Below, piece after piece: positions 1 to 10,489 of a stretch of 64,000 bases of DNA. The DNA is from Asparagopsis taxiformis (lineage: Eukaryota > Rhodophyta > Florideophyceae > Bonnemaisoniales > Bonnemaisoniaceae), in NCBI GenBank assembly GCA_030407315.1, contig JALQPE010002906.1, positions 1 through 64,000 on the forward strand. Reading direction: 5' to 3'. Under the pieces are notes generated by a model. That model had not been told where the DNA came from, made no database searches, and saw only the letters and a list, made by a program, of their open reading frames with translations. The translations under genes and the position numbers were made by a program. Every line of letters begins with the position of its first letter. The stretch's first letter is position 1.

Positions 1-2669
1 GAACTCTGCTTTAGAGGGAATCAGAATTGTCTTTTCTGTGAAACGGAATATTTTATTGATAAAATAAGGTGTTTTGTCACGCTGGTGTGTCACGCTGGGA
101 AAGAGGAGTAGTACTTGTTCCATGTAGATGGTGGATCATGTTCCAGCAATAGAAGCCATGGGCGTGTTGATAAATTACTGCGTGACATATTAAATATGAA
201 TTAGTATATGAATAATAGTTTAAAGAGATGAAATTGAAAAATTTGGATTGAATAGTGTGGTACGTCACGGATTATTTATGGAGTCGGAGCGGAAATTTTG
301 GGAATGAATAGTTTGCAGAAGGCTAGAAGCAGTAAATCCATGGAAGAGCTGCTGAATACTCCCCTATTCTCTGGCATGGAGTAGTACCGTGCACGGAGAG
401 CAGAGACTATTGCATGGGCAACATATGTAGTGTAGTACGGGCGAAGTTTAAAGTTCCTCAAAATGAGGCTATTTTGAAACACAATAAAATTTCTAAACAT
501 ATTCATGAAATACTGTACCAGAGCTGGGATGTAATGATCTCAAAAACATTTGATTTTAAATTTATTGTATTCCAGCCGTACAATGTTGGATAGCCATACC
601 GCCATACTATCTGTACGTGGCTGTAATGAACTTATCCGCCGCCGTGCCTCCAGTGGCACAACATGGAGAGACATTTTTGTCCTCATGAATGGCTCCTTGC
701 ACCTTTCCAGTTGAAACTGGAAAGCAACATTGCATTATGGTGAGTTCATCATAGAACGTGGCACTATTACTCATGGAAGAGTCGAATTGGCCGTGCGTGG
801 CGATCATGTTCGTGAACATTTCCAGTGGCATTGTCGGCAGCTTCGAAATTTACTGTTACAGTGTCTTAGGACATCTAGCGGAAGTTTAAAAGTTCACATA
901 CATTCTTGGGAAGCATTTGTGCGCGAGGGAGGAAGATCTTCCTACATCGCTATGTATTCTGAAGCGGATCAATTGCATACGATTCGGTGCTGATGAGCAG
1001 CTGATCAAGGTTCGTAAAGAGCGAGCTACGATACGAAAACTATCTGTACTGGGAGTCTATGACAGTGAGCAAGCTTGCGTTGAAGGTTAACTGTGCACGT
1101 GTATTGGTACTGCAAGTGAGTACAACTGCCGAGGTGTGTATCAATGGGAATCATGAAAGAACTGATCACTGGTCACACAATTTTTATACACAATGATAGG
1201 ACAGGTTTCCAGGGAGCATTTCTGCGCGAGGAAGCAGTGATTGATTATGAATCAATGCAACTGAAAAACGATCTATGGTGGAGAAAAGTTATCCAAGATT
1301 TGTCCATTTATATTGTGAAAGGAGTACGATGCACGCAAAATCATTGCAGTAAATGTGCAAACGAATACACGCTTCGAAGGATAAATACTACTAACGTGTC
1401 TTTCTGCTCCAAAAACTACAGCAGTTAAAGTGTATGGGAAGATCGTGAGCTATCCCCAATATTTATATGTATATGCACATGCCGTGGTATTACGGAAATC
1501 TGGAAGCACCGATCGTCATATTAATGTAAGACTGTGTGCTAGTATTTACAAGCGCACTCGGTCGTGAACAAGAATCCTTCAAGATCGCTGCAGTGATTGT
1601 ATCATGATGTTAGCGTCTATACAATTGTATGACCTCAGTACGCTTCCCTTCTTCCGTAAGCAATTGTTTATATGCTAGCAAAGGACTAACGAACGAAAGC
1701 CTATGTATACTCAGTCATCAATGCAGTACATCATAGTCCATATTTGACTACTTTCCATGTGCTGTTTACGTGTTGCTGGCCTAATACTTGTCTGCTTGAA
1801 GTGGACAATTCAGGTTCCACATCAGGTGACAGATGGGATTCCAACACATATTCTCATGTGTGAGAGAGAGAGAGAGCTATGCGCACACTGTGACACACAT
1901 ATTGATAGATACTGCAGGAAGGTTCTGTGCACTTGGAGAAGTGGGAAATGCCGAATAGATACGTTCACTCATAGGTGTGAAGTGATCGAAAAGTCCTGCA
2001 GATGAATCTGATTTCAACGTAACAACAGAGATATCTATAGTATCAGCTTTACATCAACATATCGAAAATGCACTGTCCATTTCATGATGAGCCGACTAGA
2101 TGCAGTTCGAACTGATCGGCAACCTGGACTCAACATATTGTAGCTACTCATAAAATGAACACAACAACTGAACTTCTATCTTGTACTAAATTTCGGTTTG
2201 CTCCGTTTACGTATCTACCAGCTGAGCCTTTTTCCATGCCATGCGAACTATTAGTCTGCACTTTCTGTAAACGAAATCTCATTTGCATCCCAAGCGTAGA
2301 ATGACGGACCAAGCTCCCCTAGCGAAGAAGGTGGGGTTTCTACACCAGTGGAAGGGTAATTGTATGGTAGTTGTGCCTTGTTTTCGTCGATCCTGACCTT
2401 ATAAATGACAACTAGACATTGTCCCATAGGTGAAAAATCTGCCAGATTCGTACCGTGAAGTATGCGTCGCACTGTAGACTTCTCCTCAGGACCAGGTGGT
2501 GCAAGCTGACCAAGCCCCACAACCTCCCCTTCGACCAACAGTTTCACATCACACCCAGGACGCAGCTTCTCACCTATTGAGACATACTGGTTTGTGACTT
2601 GCTGTTGTTGCAGAGCTGCAGTGCTTCCATTTACTGCGTCTTCCTCAGGCAAGACCACATTGGAGGATG
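1..2669. repeat. Left terminal inverted repeat, 2.67 kb
   Basis: This is the reverse complement of 10071-12739. Small open frames inside it (for example 730-993, 1144-1428 and 1757-2005) recur with identical translations in the right arm. Identity breaks at 2669/2670, where the left continues in the methyltransferase gene and the right diverges. A short GA microsatellite lies at about 1862-1875. Apart from the 3' end of the methyltransferase gene (2251-2669), I see no credible gene in the arm. Confidence 0.9.
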
Positions 2670-5409
2670 GGTTGTTTGTTGTTGTAGAACGGATGCAGGA
2701 TCCCGGAGACTGATCCGTCTTGTACCTCTTCGCAGGAGGAGTAGTAAATATATGACGGGACCTGTGGCACTTCTTGGCATTATTAGAATGCAGAGAGATA
2801 GCTCTTTGACGCAGCCGCTCATGCGCAATCCTGAAACATTCAGGGTCTTTTTCAATACTAATGCATTTTCGTCTTGTCGCTAAGCATGACAGAGCTGTAG
2901 TGAGTGTTCCTGCATAGGCGTCCAGTAAGGAACCCCCCTCTGGACAGAAGGTGGTAAGAAGCTCTGTCAACAGATCAACACTCTTCTCTTCCACTCTGAC
3001 TGTCAGCTTTTTCCCTGGTACTTTCAGCTTATTCTTAGCCACTGGGACATTGATTAGTGCAGAGAATCTCCTTGGAAGCGGACATGGTATAATATGATAT
3101 GGACTTTCAAAGTCTGGCTCGAACCCTTGGGGATGATTACCCCCCTTCCGAGCCACAACTCCATACTCACAAATATTTTGAGGAAAGGATGAGATACGAT
3201 GGAATTGGATCCTTTTAGGACACTTCGTTATGGTATAAACGTGGCTCATAGCACGGAAACCTGAATCTCGCAGCGCACTAATCCACTTCTGTAAGAATCT
3301 CACTGACGAAAATATGAAGACGAAGCCACCACTTTTCAAAATGCGGTGTGCAAACTGACAAAACTGATGTATCTCTTTGTCGTCCAGCACGTCACAATAG
3401 TTCTGTCCAGTGCCAGATGCGTTTGGCTCCAACCCGTAAGGCGGGTCTGTTAGAATCATGTCAAGTAGAGGATCGTCCAACTTACGGATTCTACGGTCAT
3501 AATCTTGCCATCGCATTTGGTGGCTTTCAATACCGTACTCATTCAAAAGCTTGTTTGGACATATCTTATCAATCCAATCGGAAGTTTTCAATGATTTTTG
3601 GTTCTTGGAAATAGATGGGAGAGTTGTTTTCAGACGTTCAGAGGTCTCTGTGAGCTGTCCGGCTTCGGCATTCTTCCCTATCATGGAGCTTCCATGCTCA
3701 TGATTCATTTTGGAGTTTTCAGAGCTCTGTATATCACTGAGATCGGGAGCAGGATGGAATTCAGAAGGTCCTTGCCCTGGAGATTCTCTGCTTTTGTTAG
3801 AGTCTCCTGGTGTGCACTCCGAACCGAATTCGATGGGGGGATCCGGATTTGTGAGGCCTTCATCATCGATATGAGGTGCTGAGGATAGATCCACACCCAC
3901 TCTACCATCACCGATCACTGATTTGCCCTGTGTGTCACACCTTAATGCATTTGGTTGGCTGATGGAGTCATTCCGTGAGTTTTCTTGTTTGCTTGGTTGG
4001 AAAGTAGCCTTGTACTTAGCCTGTTTGATAGGTGCCAGCGAGGGATACAACTTGAAGTAAATGTCAAGAAGGAATGGCAATATGTCATCGTCATTTCCGC
4101 TATTCTCTTCAACCTCATTGTCCAGACGAGTGGATCTAAGTAGATTTTCATGTGCAGCCTCCATGTCTGTTGGCCAAGTTTCGCTTTCGATGAAAGCTTC
4201 AAACTTGCGGGCTTCACCTAAAGCTTTAGAAGCTCGCTTGAATTGCTCCGTAACTGTGGTGTGCTGTACCGGCTTGTAGCATCTCTCTTGACATGCTTCC
4301 CGAAGTCTGTAAAGTGTGTGTATCTGGATCTCTTCTCCTTCATCACCATCTGCTTTCATGAACACAGTGGACTGCTTTAGAGAGGAAATGTTGATAAACT
4401 TCCGGAATACTCTGCAGTCCACCTTAGCGGTAATTGACTCCATGGATACCATAGGATCCATATTATCACGTTTCGAAAGCTGATCTGCTGCTATCTCAGT
4501 CAGCTCTTCATTCATTATAGCGCCGATTGTGTCAATTACCTTGTGAGAGAGACGAGCAGCTGTTGCCGCTATTTGTTTCAGTGTGCTTTCTTTCGTATGA
4601 GTTGCACCATCATAAGCTGCAGCAACGTCTGCCATCGTTACTTTCTTAACACTTTTCTCTCCTTTCAAACGGTCATGTTCTTCGCGGAGGCCAGATAGAA
4701 CATCGAAAAAAGTCGGCTCAATGTAATACTCGCTTGAGTGCTTCGTGTTCTGCGATCTGGCCAATTGTTTCAAGGTTTGCAATGGAAAGCCTCCACTTAG
4801 AAGAGTAACTGGCCATCGAAAGCTCTCCCACCGTTTCTTTATGTCTTCGTCCTCATGATTCATGAGCTGAATGATTGCCTCGTGACGGTGAACACCATCT
4901 ACAACCCCATACCACTCTGATCTTGATTCAATTTTTTCCTTCACTTCTTCTGACGATAGTCCCAAACCTCGGAAATAATCTGAGACATGGTGGCGATGTG
5001 CTCCTGTGAGCGGCATTATGATAGCTGAGTCCGAGCCGGCTGTGAAACCTGTTCTCACGAAAATAGCTTTGAGGCGGTCAACTCCTGACCTGGAGACGGG
5101 TCGTATTTTTGTCATTGGCACACAAGCTTGAGGATCCACGGTGGTGTTTACAGAATTTTCCATCACAACACCGAAGCGCAGCACTTCTGGGGCCCGTTCA
5201 AGGTCCTGATCTTCAAGCTGATTAGGAGCAGGGGAATGTACATTAGGGAGTTTGGAATGTTTGACCATATTTCTCTCCTTGGAACTAAGGGTTTGGGAGG
5301 AAGACCTTCCATCATTCCGACTATTACCGCCCTTTCTCAGCTTCGAATCACGCTTGGACCGATACATAGACGAAGATCGAGGAGGTCTTAGTTGCATCTC
5401 CGTATTCAA
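2251..5409 (-). CDS. ParB-like domain / beta-class DNA adenine methyltransferase fusion, 1,052 aa
   Basis: Predicted to methylate DNA, most likely N6-adenine. Residues about 95-235 resemble a ParB/sulfiredoxin-like domain with the signature VVDGVHRHEAI near residue 170. The methyltransferase follows in the beta-class order: motif IV DPPYG near residue 653, then the VEEKSVDLLTELL helix and motif I DAYAGTLTTAL near residue 826 (Pfam N6_N4_Mtase type). A ParB-like domain in front of such a methylase is familiar from phage and plasmid proteins. The last ~110 residues (GCDVKLLVEGEVVGLGQL onward) resemble a small domain known from plant EnSpm-type transposons (DUF8039-like); this is a weaker call. 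The N-terminal 75 residues are basic and probably disordered. The ATG at 5409 is the first in frame, and there are no introns or frameshifts. The final ~140 codons lie inside the left TIR. The neighbouring DDE gene is divergent. Confidence 0.85.
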   Translation of the reverse strand: MNTEMQLRPPRSSSMYRSKRDSKLRKGGNSRNDGRSSSQTLSSKERNMVKHSKLPNVHSPAPNQLEDQDLERAPEVLRFGVVMENSVNTTVDPQACVPMTKIRPVSRSGVDRLKAIFVRTGFTAGSDSAIIMPLTGAHRHHVSDYFRGLGLSSEEVKEKIESRSEWYGVVDGVHRHEAIIQLMNHEDEDIKKRWESFRWPVTLLSGGFPLQTLKQLARSQNTKHSSEYYIEPTFFDVLSGLREEHDRLKGEKSVKKVTMADVAAAYDGATHTKESTLKQIAATAARLSHKVIDTIGAIMNEELTEIAADQLSKRDNMDPMVSMESITAKVDCRVFRKFINISSLKQSTVFMKADGDEGEEIQIHTLYRLREACQERCYKPVQHTTVTEQFKRASKALGEARKFEAFIESETWPTDMEAAHENLLRSTRLDNEVEENSGNDDDILPFLLDIYFKLYPSLAPIKQAKYKATFQPSKQENSRNDSISQPNALRCDTQGKSVIGDGRVGVDLSSAPHIDDEGLTNPDPPIEFGSECTPGDSNKSRESPGQGPSEFHPAPDLSDIQSSENSKMNHEHGSSMIGKNAEAGQLTETSERLKTTLPSISKNQKSLKTSDWIDKICPNKLLNEYGIESHQMRWQDYDRRIRKLDDPLLDMILTDPPYGLEPNASGTGQNYCDVLDDKEIHQFCQFAHRILKSGGFVFIFSSVRFLQKWISALRDSGFRAMSHVYTITKCPKRIQFHRISSFPQNICEYGVVARKGGNHPQGFEPDFESPYHIIPCPLPRRFSALINVPVAKNKLKVPGKKLTVRVEEKSVDLLTELLTTFCPEGGSLLDAYAGTLTTALSCLATRRKCISIEKDPECFRIAHERLRQRAISLHSNNAKKCHRSRHIFTTPPAKRYKTDQSPGSCIRSTTTNNPSSNVVLPEEDAVNGSTAALQQQQVTNQYVSIGEKLRPGCDVKLLVEGEVVGLGQLAPPGPEEKSTVRRILHGTNLADFSPMGQCLVVIYKVRIDENKAQLPYNYPSTGVETPPSSLGELGPSFYAWDANEISFTESAD

Positions 5410-5430
5410 CTAATCGATGATCTCAGTAGC

Positions 5431-5706
5431 TCAGCCAAAAAGGGATGCGTAAAACTGAAAATTGGTTTTGGAAAGGGAATTGCTTGTGGGACCCTTGACT
5501 GTTTTGAGAAACCGGAAATTATGCCCAAGCAACGTACAGATGTGTTCAATTAGTTGAATCGTTCTCACCAGGAGATGCTGAGATGGTAGCGAAGTTTTGC
5601 GTTCAAGAAGCTTGATGATATTCTGGAGGATGTGCCTGGGTTCATTAGCATCGGGTATCTTATTTATACCGAGTTCACTCAGGCGTTTCAGAATAAGAGA
5701 CCTCAT
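5431..5706 (-). CDS. Possible small upstream protein, 91 aa
   Basis: An open frame that ends 21 bases before the methyltransferase start, on the same strand. The translation is basic and looks helical in the middle (a run of I, L, H and K residues around positions 28-63). It has no domain I recognise. It could be an upstream ORF in the leader of the methyltransferase transcript, a separate small gene, or chance. Confidence 0.25.
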   Translation of the reverse strand: MRSLILKRLSELGINKIPDANEPRHILQNIIKLLERKTSLPSQHLLVRTIQLIEHICTLLGHNFRFLKTVKGPTSNSLSKTNFQFYASLFG

Positions 5707-7543
5707 GTACTGGGCCTCATTACTGTTGAAGTGTGATTCAACCTAAGGTTTTTCTGAGGTCGGAGAACTATCTCGGAAAACTGCCTCTCAGTACCATTTC
5801 ATTTAGTCCCGTATGACAAATCAACTTTGAGAAATGGATAGAAAACTGTGCCTCATGCCGCCCTGATAGGCCTTTCTTTACGCCAGATATTAGGTATGAC
5901 GAATCTCCACTTGCACATACAGGCGTGAGTCGCACTACTCTGCAGAGCACTGCATACGGTGTAAAGCACTTTTAATCTTACGCTCCGCCGACCAGTCTTC
6001 ATCTATCAGTTTTAATCAAGTCCGTTGTGTAGATCTCCATTACGGTTGTGACCACGCGGAAATTCATGTGCGCAATATATATGATTGAGTTCTGTAAGGA
6101 TTAGTCCTAGAGGTGCTTTCAGTTGTGGCAGTATGAAATATTTCCTCCGATTTTCGGTTCAGAAACCATATTGATGCTCGGACATGATATTGTGAACCTT
6201 TGTCACTTGACATCTCAGAGATTTAGGATACCGACAAGCTCAAGATGTTCCAATCTTGATAGCTAGTGATTTCTTCTATGTCCGTTTCAGGATTACTGGG
6301 TAGCCACTGAAAAAAATTGCAGTAAAGGCCAAGGGCCTAAAGCATGCAACTTACTGATGAGTTCGTCTGCCATAAAGACGTTACGCTTTCGTTTCAATCT
6401 GTGGAGTACGGATTTACGTATTCATTCAACTCGCTTCATTCAGACACGTATATGTTATGAAACATCGCTGTACTTCACCTACCAGTCCCGAATTATACGG
6501 CATTGGGATAAGACATTGGACAAATCAATGTCGAGACAGAACGACACTGAGCTGACACGTTTTGAGATTTGAATCATCGACTGTACTTTGAGATTTTTTG
6601 TCTGTCTAGTTCTTGTCACAAAACGTCTTCCAAATGTGCTTCCAGGGTTCCTGATAACAGACATGTACAAGCTTGATGTGTGGGATTTGTCATATCACGC
6701 AGAGTTCAAGCTCCAGATCACCTACCCGGACACTTCATCGTGGGCACGTGGCGATCTGGCCCAAATGTTTTCCTTTTTTCTAACTATGGATTAGTATCGA
6801 ACAATAAACACTGCACTGGTCAAGTGGCCCAGGATCCCATCTCAATTTGAGTATCAATATAGACTTATTGTTATGAACCAATCAGGACTATTTTTGTGTA
6901 GAAAACAGTTCGTAAGTCGCTCCGAATTCCCCATTCTATATTGATCTATTCAAAGAACGTCAGATCATATCCATTTTTTTACTTCCTTTTCGGGCAGTCT
7001 GCTGCGCCGTGATAAGAGTTCAATTGAAAGTTGACGACATCAAACCTGTATTCACATGTTTCTCTGTCCTGCTCTAGAACGAACTGTAAAAGATTATCAG
7101 TATCCGAATATAGTTATACTGTGCAGGATATTTGGCTCGACCTGTCTAGTAGGTAGAGGGCAATATCACTTGAATGATCATGACAACGTCTAAGTCATGA
7201 ACCCTAAATGCCTCCAATATGCTTCAGCCGAGAATATTGCGTAATCGCTTCTTCGACAGACAATGAATGGCACCAAATCACACTCTCAACCATGATTGGT
7301 CATTTCAGACATGAACGTGTCAATTCCGAGGCTTCATGAGCTAGAAAGAGAATTTCTTCTTTAGCGAGATTCTATCACAGGTTGGAGATAGTATAAGATA
7401 TGCATCTTTTTCGCAGTTGAGGGGACCTTTACGATTCTGCGATCGTGCAAGACAATTCTATTTCACCTAACAAGATCTCCAACTTTCCCTTTGAGAAAGG
7501 CAAGAAATATTTCCAGCAGACTGTCGATCGTTTTGAGAAGAAA
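5707..7543. other. Divergent intergenic region, no gene seen
   Basis: About 1.8 kb of AT-rich sequence separates the two divergent genes of the TIR element. Short open frames here (for example 6357-6572 and 6588-6794) show no recognisable domains. It presumably holds the promoters for both genes, but I could not pick out a clear core promoter. Confidence 0.5.
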
Positions 7544-9958
7544 ATGGGGGATTCAATAGCATCCATCGGTCTGAGTTCTTTATCAGACACCTTGTTAAGT
7601 GGTTCGGACTCAGAGGAATTATCTCAAGCTTCGCTGAAGGACGATTATATGACTAATGGCAGGCCTCCCAGTCACTTCAGTGATAATGTAAACTGGCATG
7701 AAGAAGAGTACGAATCATTCAATCGTTTTGAGTACAAGGGGGGAAACAACGCCAACAATCGTTCGTATAGGTTCAATCATCGCAGGAAATCCTCGGAGCC
7801 ATCGGCGTCAACACTTCTCAAACGAAGAATAGAGGCTGCAGAAATCCTTTCGGCAGAAGACTTCAAGCTCATCCAATGCTGCAAGCGATTGAAGTGTTTC
7901 AAACGAGCAGATTCACGTTTCCTCAAACGAAAAATTGGTGCATTCTCCAGGATGACCAATGCACAAAGACGAGAATGCCTCACCGAGATGCTTCGTTTCA
8001 AAAGATCTACTGAAGGAACCAGGAAGGTTTTTTATTTCGATGGAAGAACTGTATGTGCTAACTTCTTGAGCAAAGCCTTTAAGATATCTCGAGATTTACA
8101 ATGTTCTATCAAACGGACCAGATGTACCATCTCAAAAAGAAATGCCAAGTTGCAAAGAGGTTCATTAGATGTTCAATGTGTGCAGAAGGACTCTATTGTT
8201 ACGTTCTTGTGTCGTCTTGCGGAAACAACAGGGTCAAAGATGCCTGACAGGACTGAGGCACACTTGCCCTTCTTCAAAAAGTCTGAAGTCTATCTGCGCT
8301 TCAAGGAAGAGCATGTGTTGCTTCATTCCACTGTGCCACCCTCTTCCTCTTACTTTTTGTATGTCTGGAAGCGTGAATGCCCTTCTATAAAGGTCCGGAA
8401 AGTTACGCGTTTTGCTAAATGCGATGAATGTGAGGATATGAGAGCTGCTCTTCTGCTGAACTCAGTACCTGGCCGTTCTACATCAGCAATCCTGTCCAGA
8501 AGGAAGCGTCATGTAGAAATGGTTTCGAGGGAAAGACGGGAGTACCAAACCAAAATAGAGAGATCAATTCTTCATCCCTCGCAATATCTTTCAATATGTA
8601 TTGATGGAGCAGATCAGAGTGCTTTTGGTCTACCTCATTTTGCTGTGAATACGAAAAGAACTCGTGGAAGGGCGTTGCGCATCAAGTTGATTGGAGTCCT
8701 TGAGCATAGTACAGAGAAGAAATTACACCTCTACACAATGTCGGAGGAGTTCGAAACTGGGGCGAACCATATTATAGAGTGCATCCACCGGTTTCTCAAC
8801 GACAGGCAACGCATAGGAGCTCTTCCCCCAACATTTTATGTGCAACTCGACAACTGTAGCAGGGAGAACAAGAATAGATACTTGTTTGCATTCCTGGAGA
8901 GTCTGGTGGCATGGAAGGTATTTGATGAGGTCCACGCTTCATTTTTGCCCGTGGGTCATACTCACTCTGATATCGACCAATGCTTCAGCTGCACCTCTAG
9001 GAGACTCCGTTCCAATGACGCAGTAACCCTTTCAGAACTTCACTCTCAGCTCCGATTGTCATACAGTCCTCCTCCAACAGTATGTAATATTCGTCATATC
9101 GCAAACTTTTCCGGTCTCTGCAACACAGGAAAAAACCTCAGCAAGGTGAACAAGTTTAGTGACTATCAGTATTTCAAGTTCAACAGAACAAAAGAGTCGG
9201 ATGGGATGGATGGCAGTGGCACCGTTTGCCATGTTAAAACTTTGAGCCATCAAAATTGGATGCTGCTGGGAGAAGGAAAAGTTCATATAGACTCGTTTCT
9301 CAAAAGCGTTCCAGATCTTAGCGATACTCCCGAGACAAGAATAAGATGCCCTGACGGGTCTCATCAAGTTGAACTACGGTTCAGATCTGAAGAAGGACGT
9401 ATCAATTCTATGGCCAAAATGGTAACCCTTCGTCAGCTTGCCTCTGATGTTTTCCAGTCCAGAGTGGACCCGTTTCATTGGAACTTGAACACATGTGTGG
9501 AACTAAAACGTTGGCGATCTGGAGAACCTGTCTCTGCAGAGCTCCCGAACTTCGTAAGTACTGATGATATATATTCACCAGAGCAAATCCAAAATAGATA
9601 CGGTTATGAGCTCAACCGATTTGTTGCTGTACACCCCGAGACTCGTACAGACGCATGCCCGTTTTGGATAGGGCGGATATGTCAAATTCTGAAAGACTTC
9701 CAAGGAAATGCTGCAAGTCTGGAAGTGCATTGGTACGAGCCTCTGACAGGGAGAGATGTGTTTCGGAGCAAATACAGTCCATCCTACTTGACATCCGATC
9801 CGTCGAAAACGCCGAAACCCTGGCGTGATTTCATACCGACAGACTCTGTCATAGCTGAGTTTGATACGTTGACTATTAAGGGGGAGCTCAGAATGAGTGT
9901 CGTCAAACTTCTTAGAAATACCTTCAGTGTGGAGGGCAAATATCTAACTCTGAGTTAA
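7544..9958 (+). CDS. DUF7869-type DDE integrase-like protein, candidate transposase
   Basis: About 804 aa from the first in-frame ATG at 7544; the frame is open back to a stop at 7418 but has no earlier ATG. A cysteine-containing N-terminal block (CCKRLKC and further Cys residues) precedes a core with three acidic motifs in the order expected of an RNase H-like integrase fold: SICIDGADQSAF (7445-frame residue ~385), YVQLDNCSRENKN (~467) and LPVGHTHSDIDQCFS (~503). The last two are the hallmark of DUF7869 proteins, which are widespread in eukaryotic mobile DNA. A C-terminal region (about 720-790) with WIGRICQI and LEVHWYEP looks like a BAH/chromo-like module. Its place between long TIRs and the lack of any other transposase in the element make it the likely mobilising enzyme. 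Catalysis is inferred from motifs only. Confidence 0.75.
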   Translation: MGDSIASIGLSSLSDTLLSGSDSEELSQASLKDDYMTNGRPPSHFSDNVNWHEEEYESFNRFEYKGGNNANNRSYRFNHRRKSSEPSASTLLKRRIEAAEILSAEDFKLIQCCKRLKCFKRADSRFLKRKIGAFSRMTNAQRRECLTEMLRFKRSTEGTRKVFYFDGRTVCANFLSKAFKISRDLQCSIKRTRCTISKRNAKLQRGSLDVQCVQKDSIVTFLCRLAETTGSKMPDRTEAHLPFFKKSEVYLRFKEEHVLLHSTVPPSSSYFLYVWKRECPSIKVRKVTRFAKCDECEDMRAALLLNSVPGRSTSAILSRRKRHVEMVSRERREYQTKIERSILHPSQYLSICIDGADQSAFGLPHFAVNTKRTRGRALRIKLIGVLEHSTEKKLHLYTMSEEFETGANHIIECIHRFLNDRQRIGALPPTFYVQLDNCSRENKNRYLFAFLESLVAWKVFDEVHASFLPVGHTHSDIDQCFSCTSRRLRSNDAVTLSELHSQLRLSYSPPPTVCNIRHIANFSGLCNTGKNLSKVNKFSDYQYFKFNRTKESDGMDGSGTVCHVKTLSHQNWMLLGEGKVHIDSFLKSVPDLSDTPETRIRCPDGSHQVELRFRSEEGRINSMAKMVTLRQLASDVFQSRVDPFHWNLNTCVELKRWRSGEPVSAELPNFVSTDDIYSPEQIQNRYGYELNRFVAVHPETRTDACPFWIGRICQILKDFQGNAASLEVHWYEPLTGRDVFRSKYSPSYLTSDPSKTPKPWRDFIPTDSVIAEFDTLTIKGELRMSVVKLLRNTFSVEGKYLTLS

Positions 9959-10070
9959 TGTCCACTTGAAGGAGATTTCAGAACTTCAGAAGAAAGAACT
10001 CTTCTATTGGTTTTTAATGCTTCTCAAAAGTACTACCGTATGATTCCACATCCTGTAACGCGAAAGAACT

Positions 10071-10489
10071 CATCCTCCAATGTGGTCTTGCCTGAGGAAG
10101 ACGCAGTAAATGGAAGCACTGCAGCTCTGCAACAACAGCAAGTCACAAACCAGTATGTCTCAATAGGTGAGAAGCTGCGTCCTGGGTGTGATGTGAAACT
10201 GTTGGTCGAAGGGGAGGTTGTGGGGCTTGGTCAGCTTGCACCACCTGGTCCTGAGGAGAAGTCTACAGTGCGACGCATACTTCACGGTACGAATCTGGCA
10301 GATTTTTCACCTATGGGACAATGTCTAGTTGTCATTTATAAGGTCAGGATCGACGAAAACAAGGCACAACTACCATACAATTACCCTTCCACTGGTGTAG
10401 AAACCCCACCTTCTTCGCTAGGGGAGCTTGGTCCGTCATTCTACGCTTGGGATGCAAATGAGATTTCGTTTACAGAAAGTGCAGACTAA
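10071..10489 (+). pseudogene. Duplicated C-terminal end of the ParB-methyltransferase
   Basis: The right TIR contains the last ~140 codons of the methyltransferase gene, stop included. The frame is open from 10007, but the first ~20 codons are unrelated because identity starts only at 10071. It has no methyltransferase motif, so it is best read as a by-product of the arm boundary falling inside the gene. It might still be made as a short stand-alone copy of the C-terminal domain. Confidence 0.75.

Noticed and set aside
1..5409. Bacterial, phage or plasmid origin of the window, suggested by the ParB-methyltransferase
   Set aside because: The surrounding sequence has chromodomain retrotransposons, copia LTRs, CACTA ends, a SET gene and a Pol I subunit; the gene itself lies in a TIR element without bacterial gene signals.
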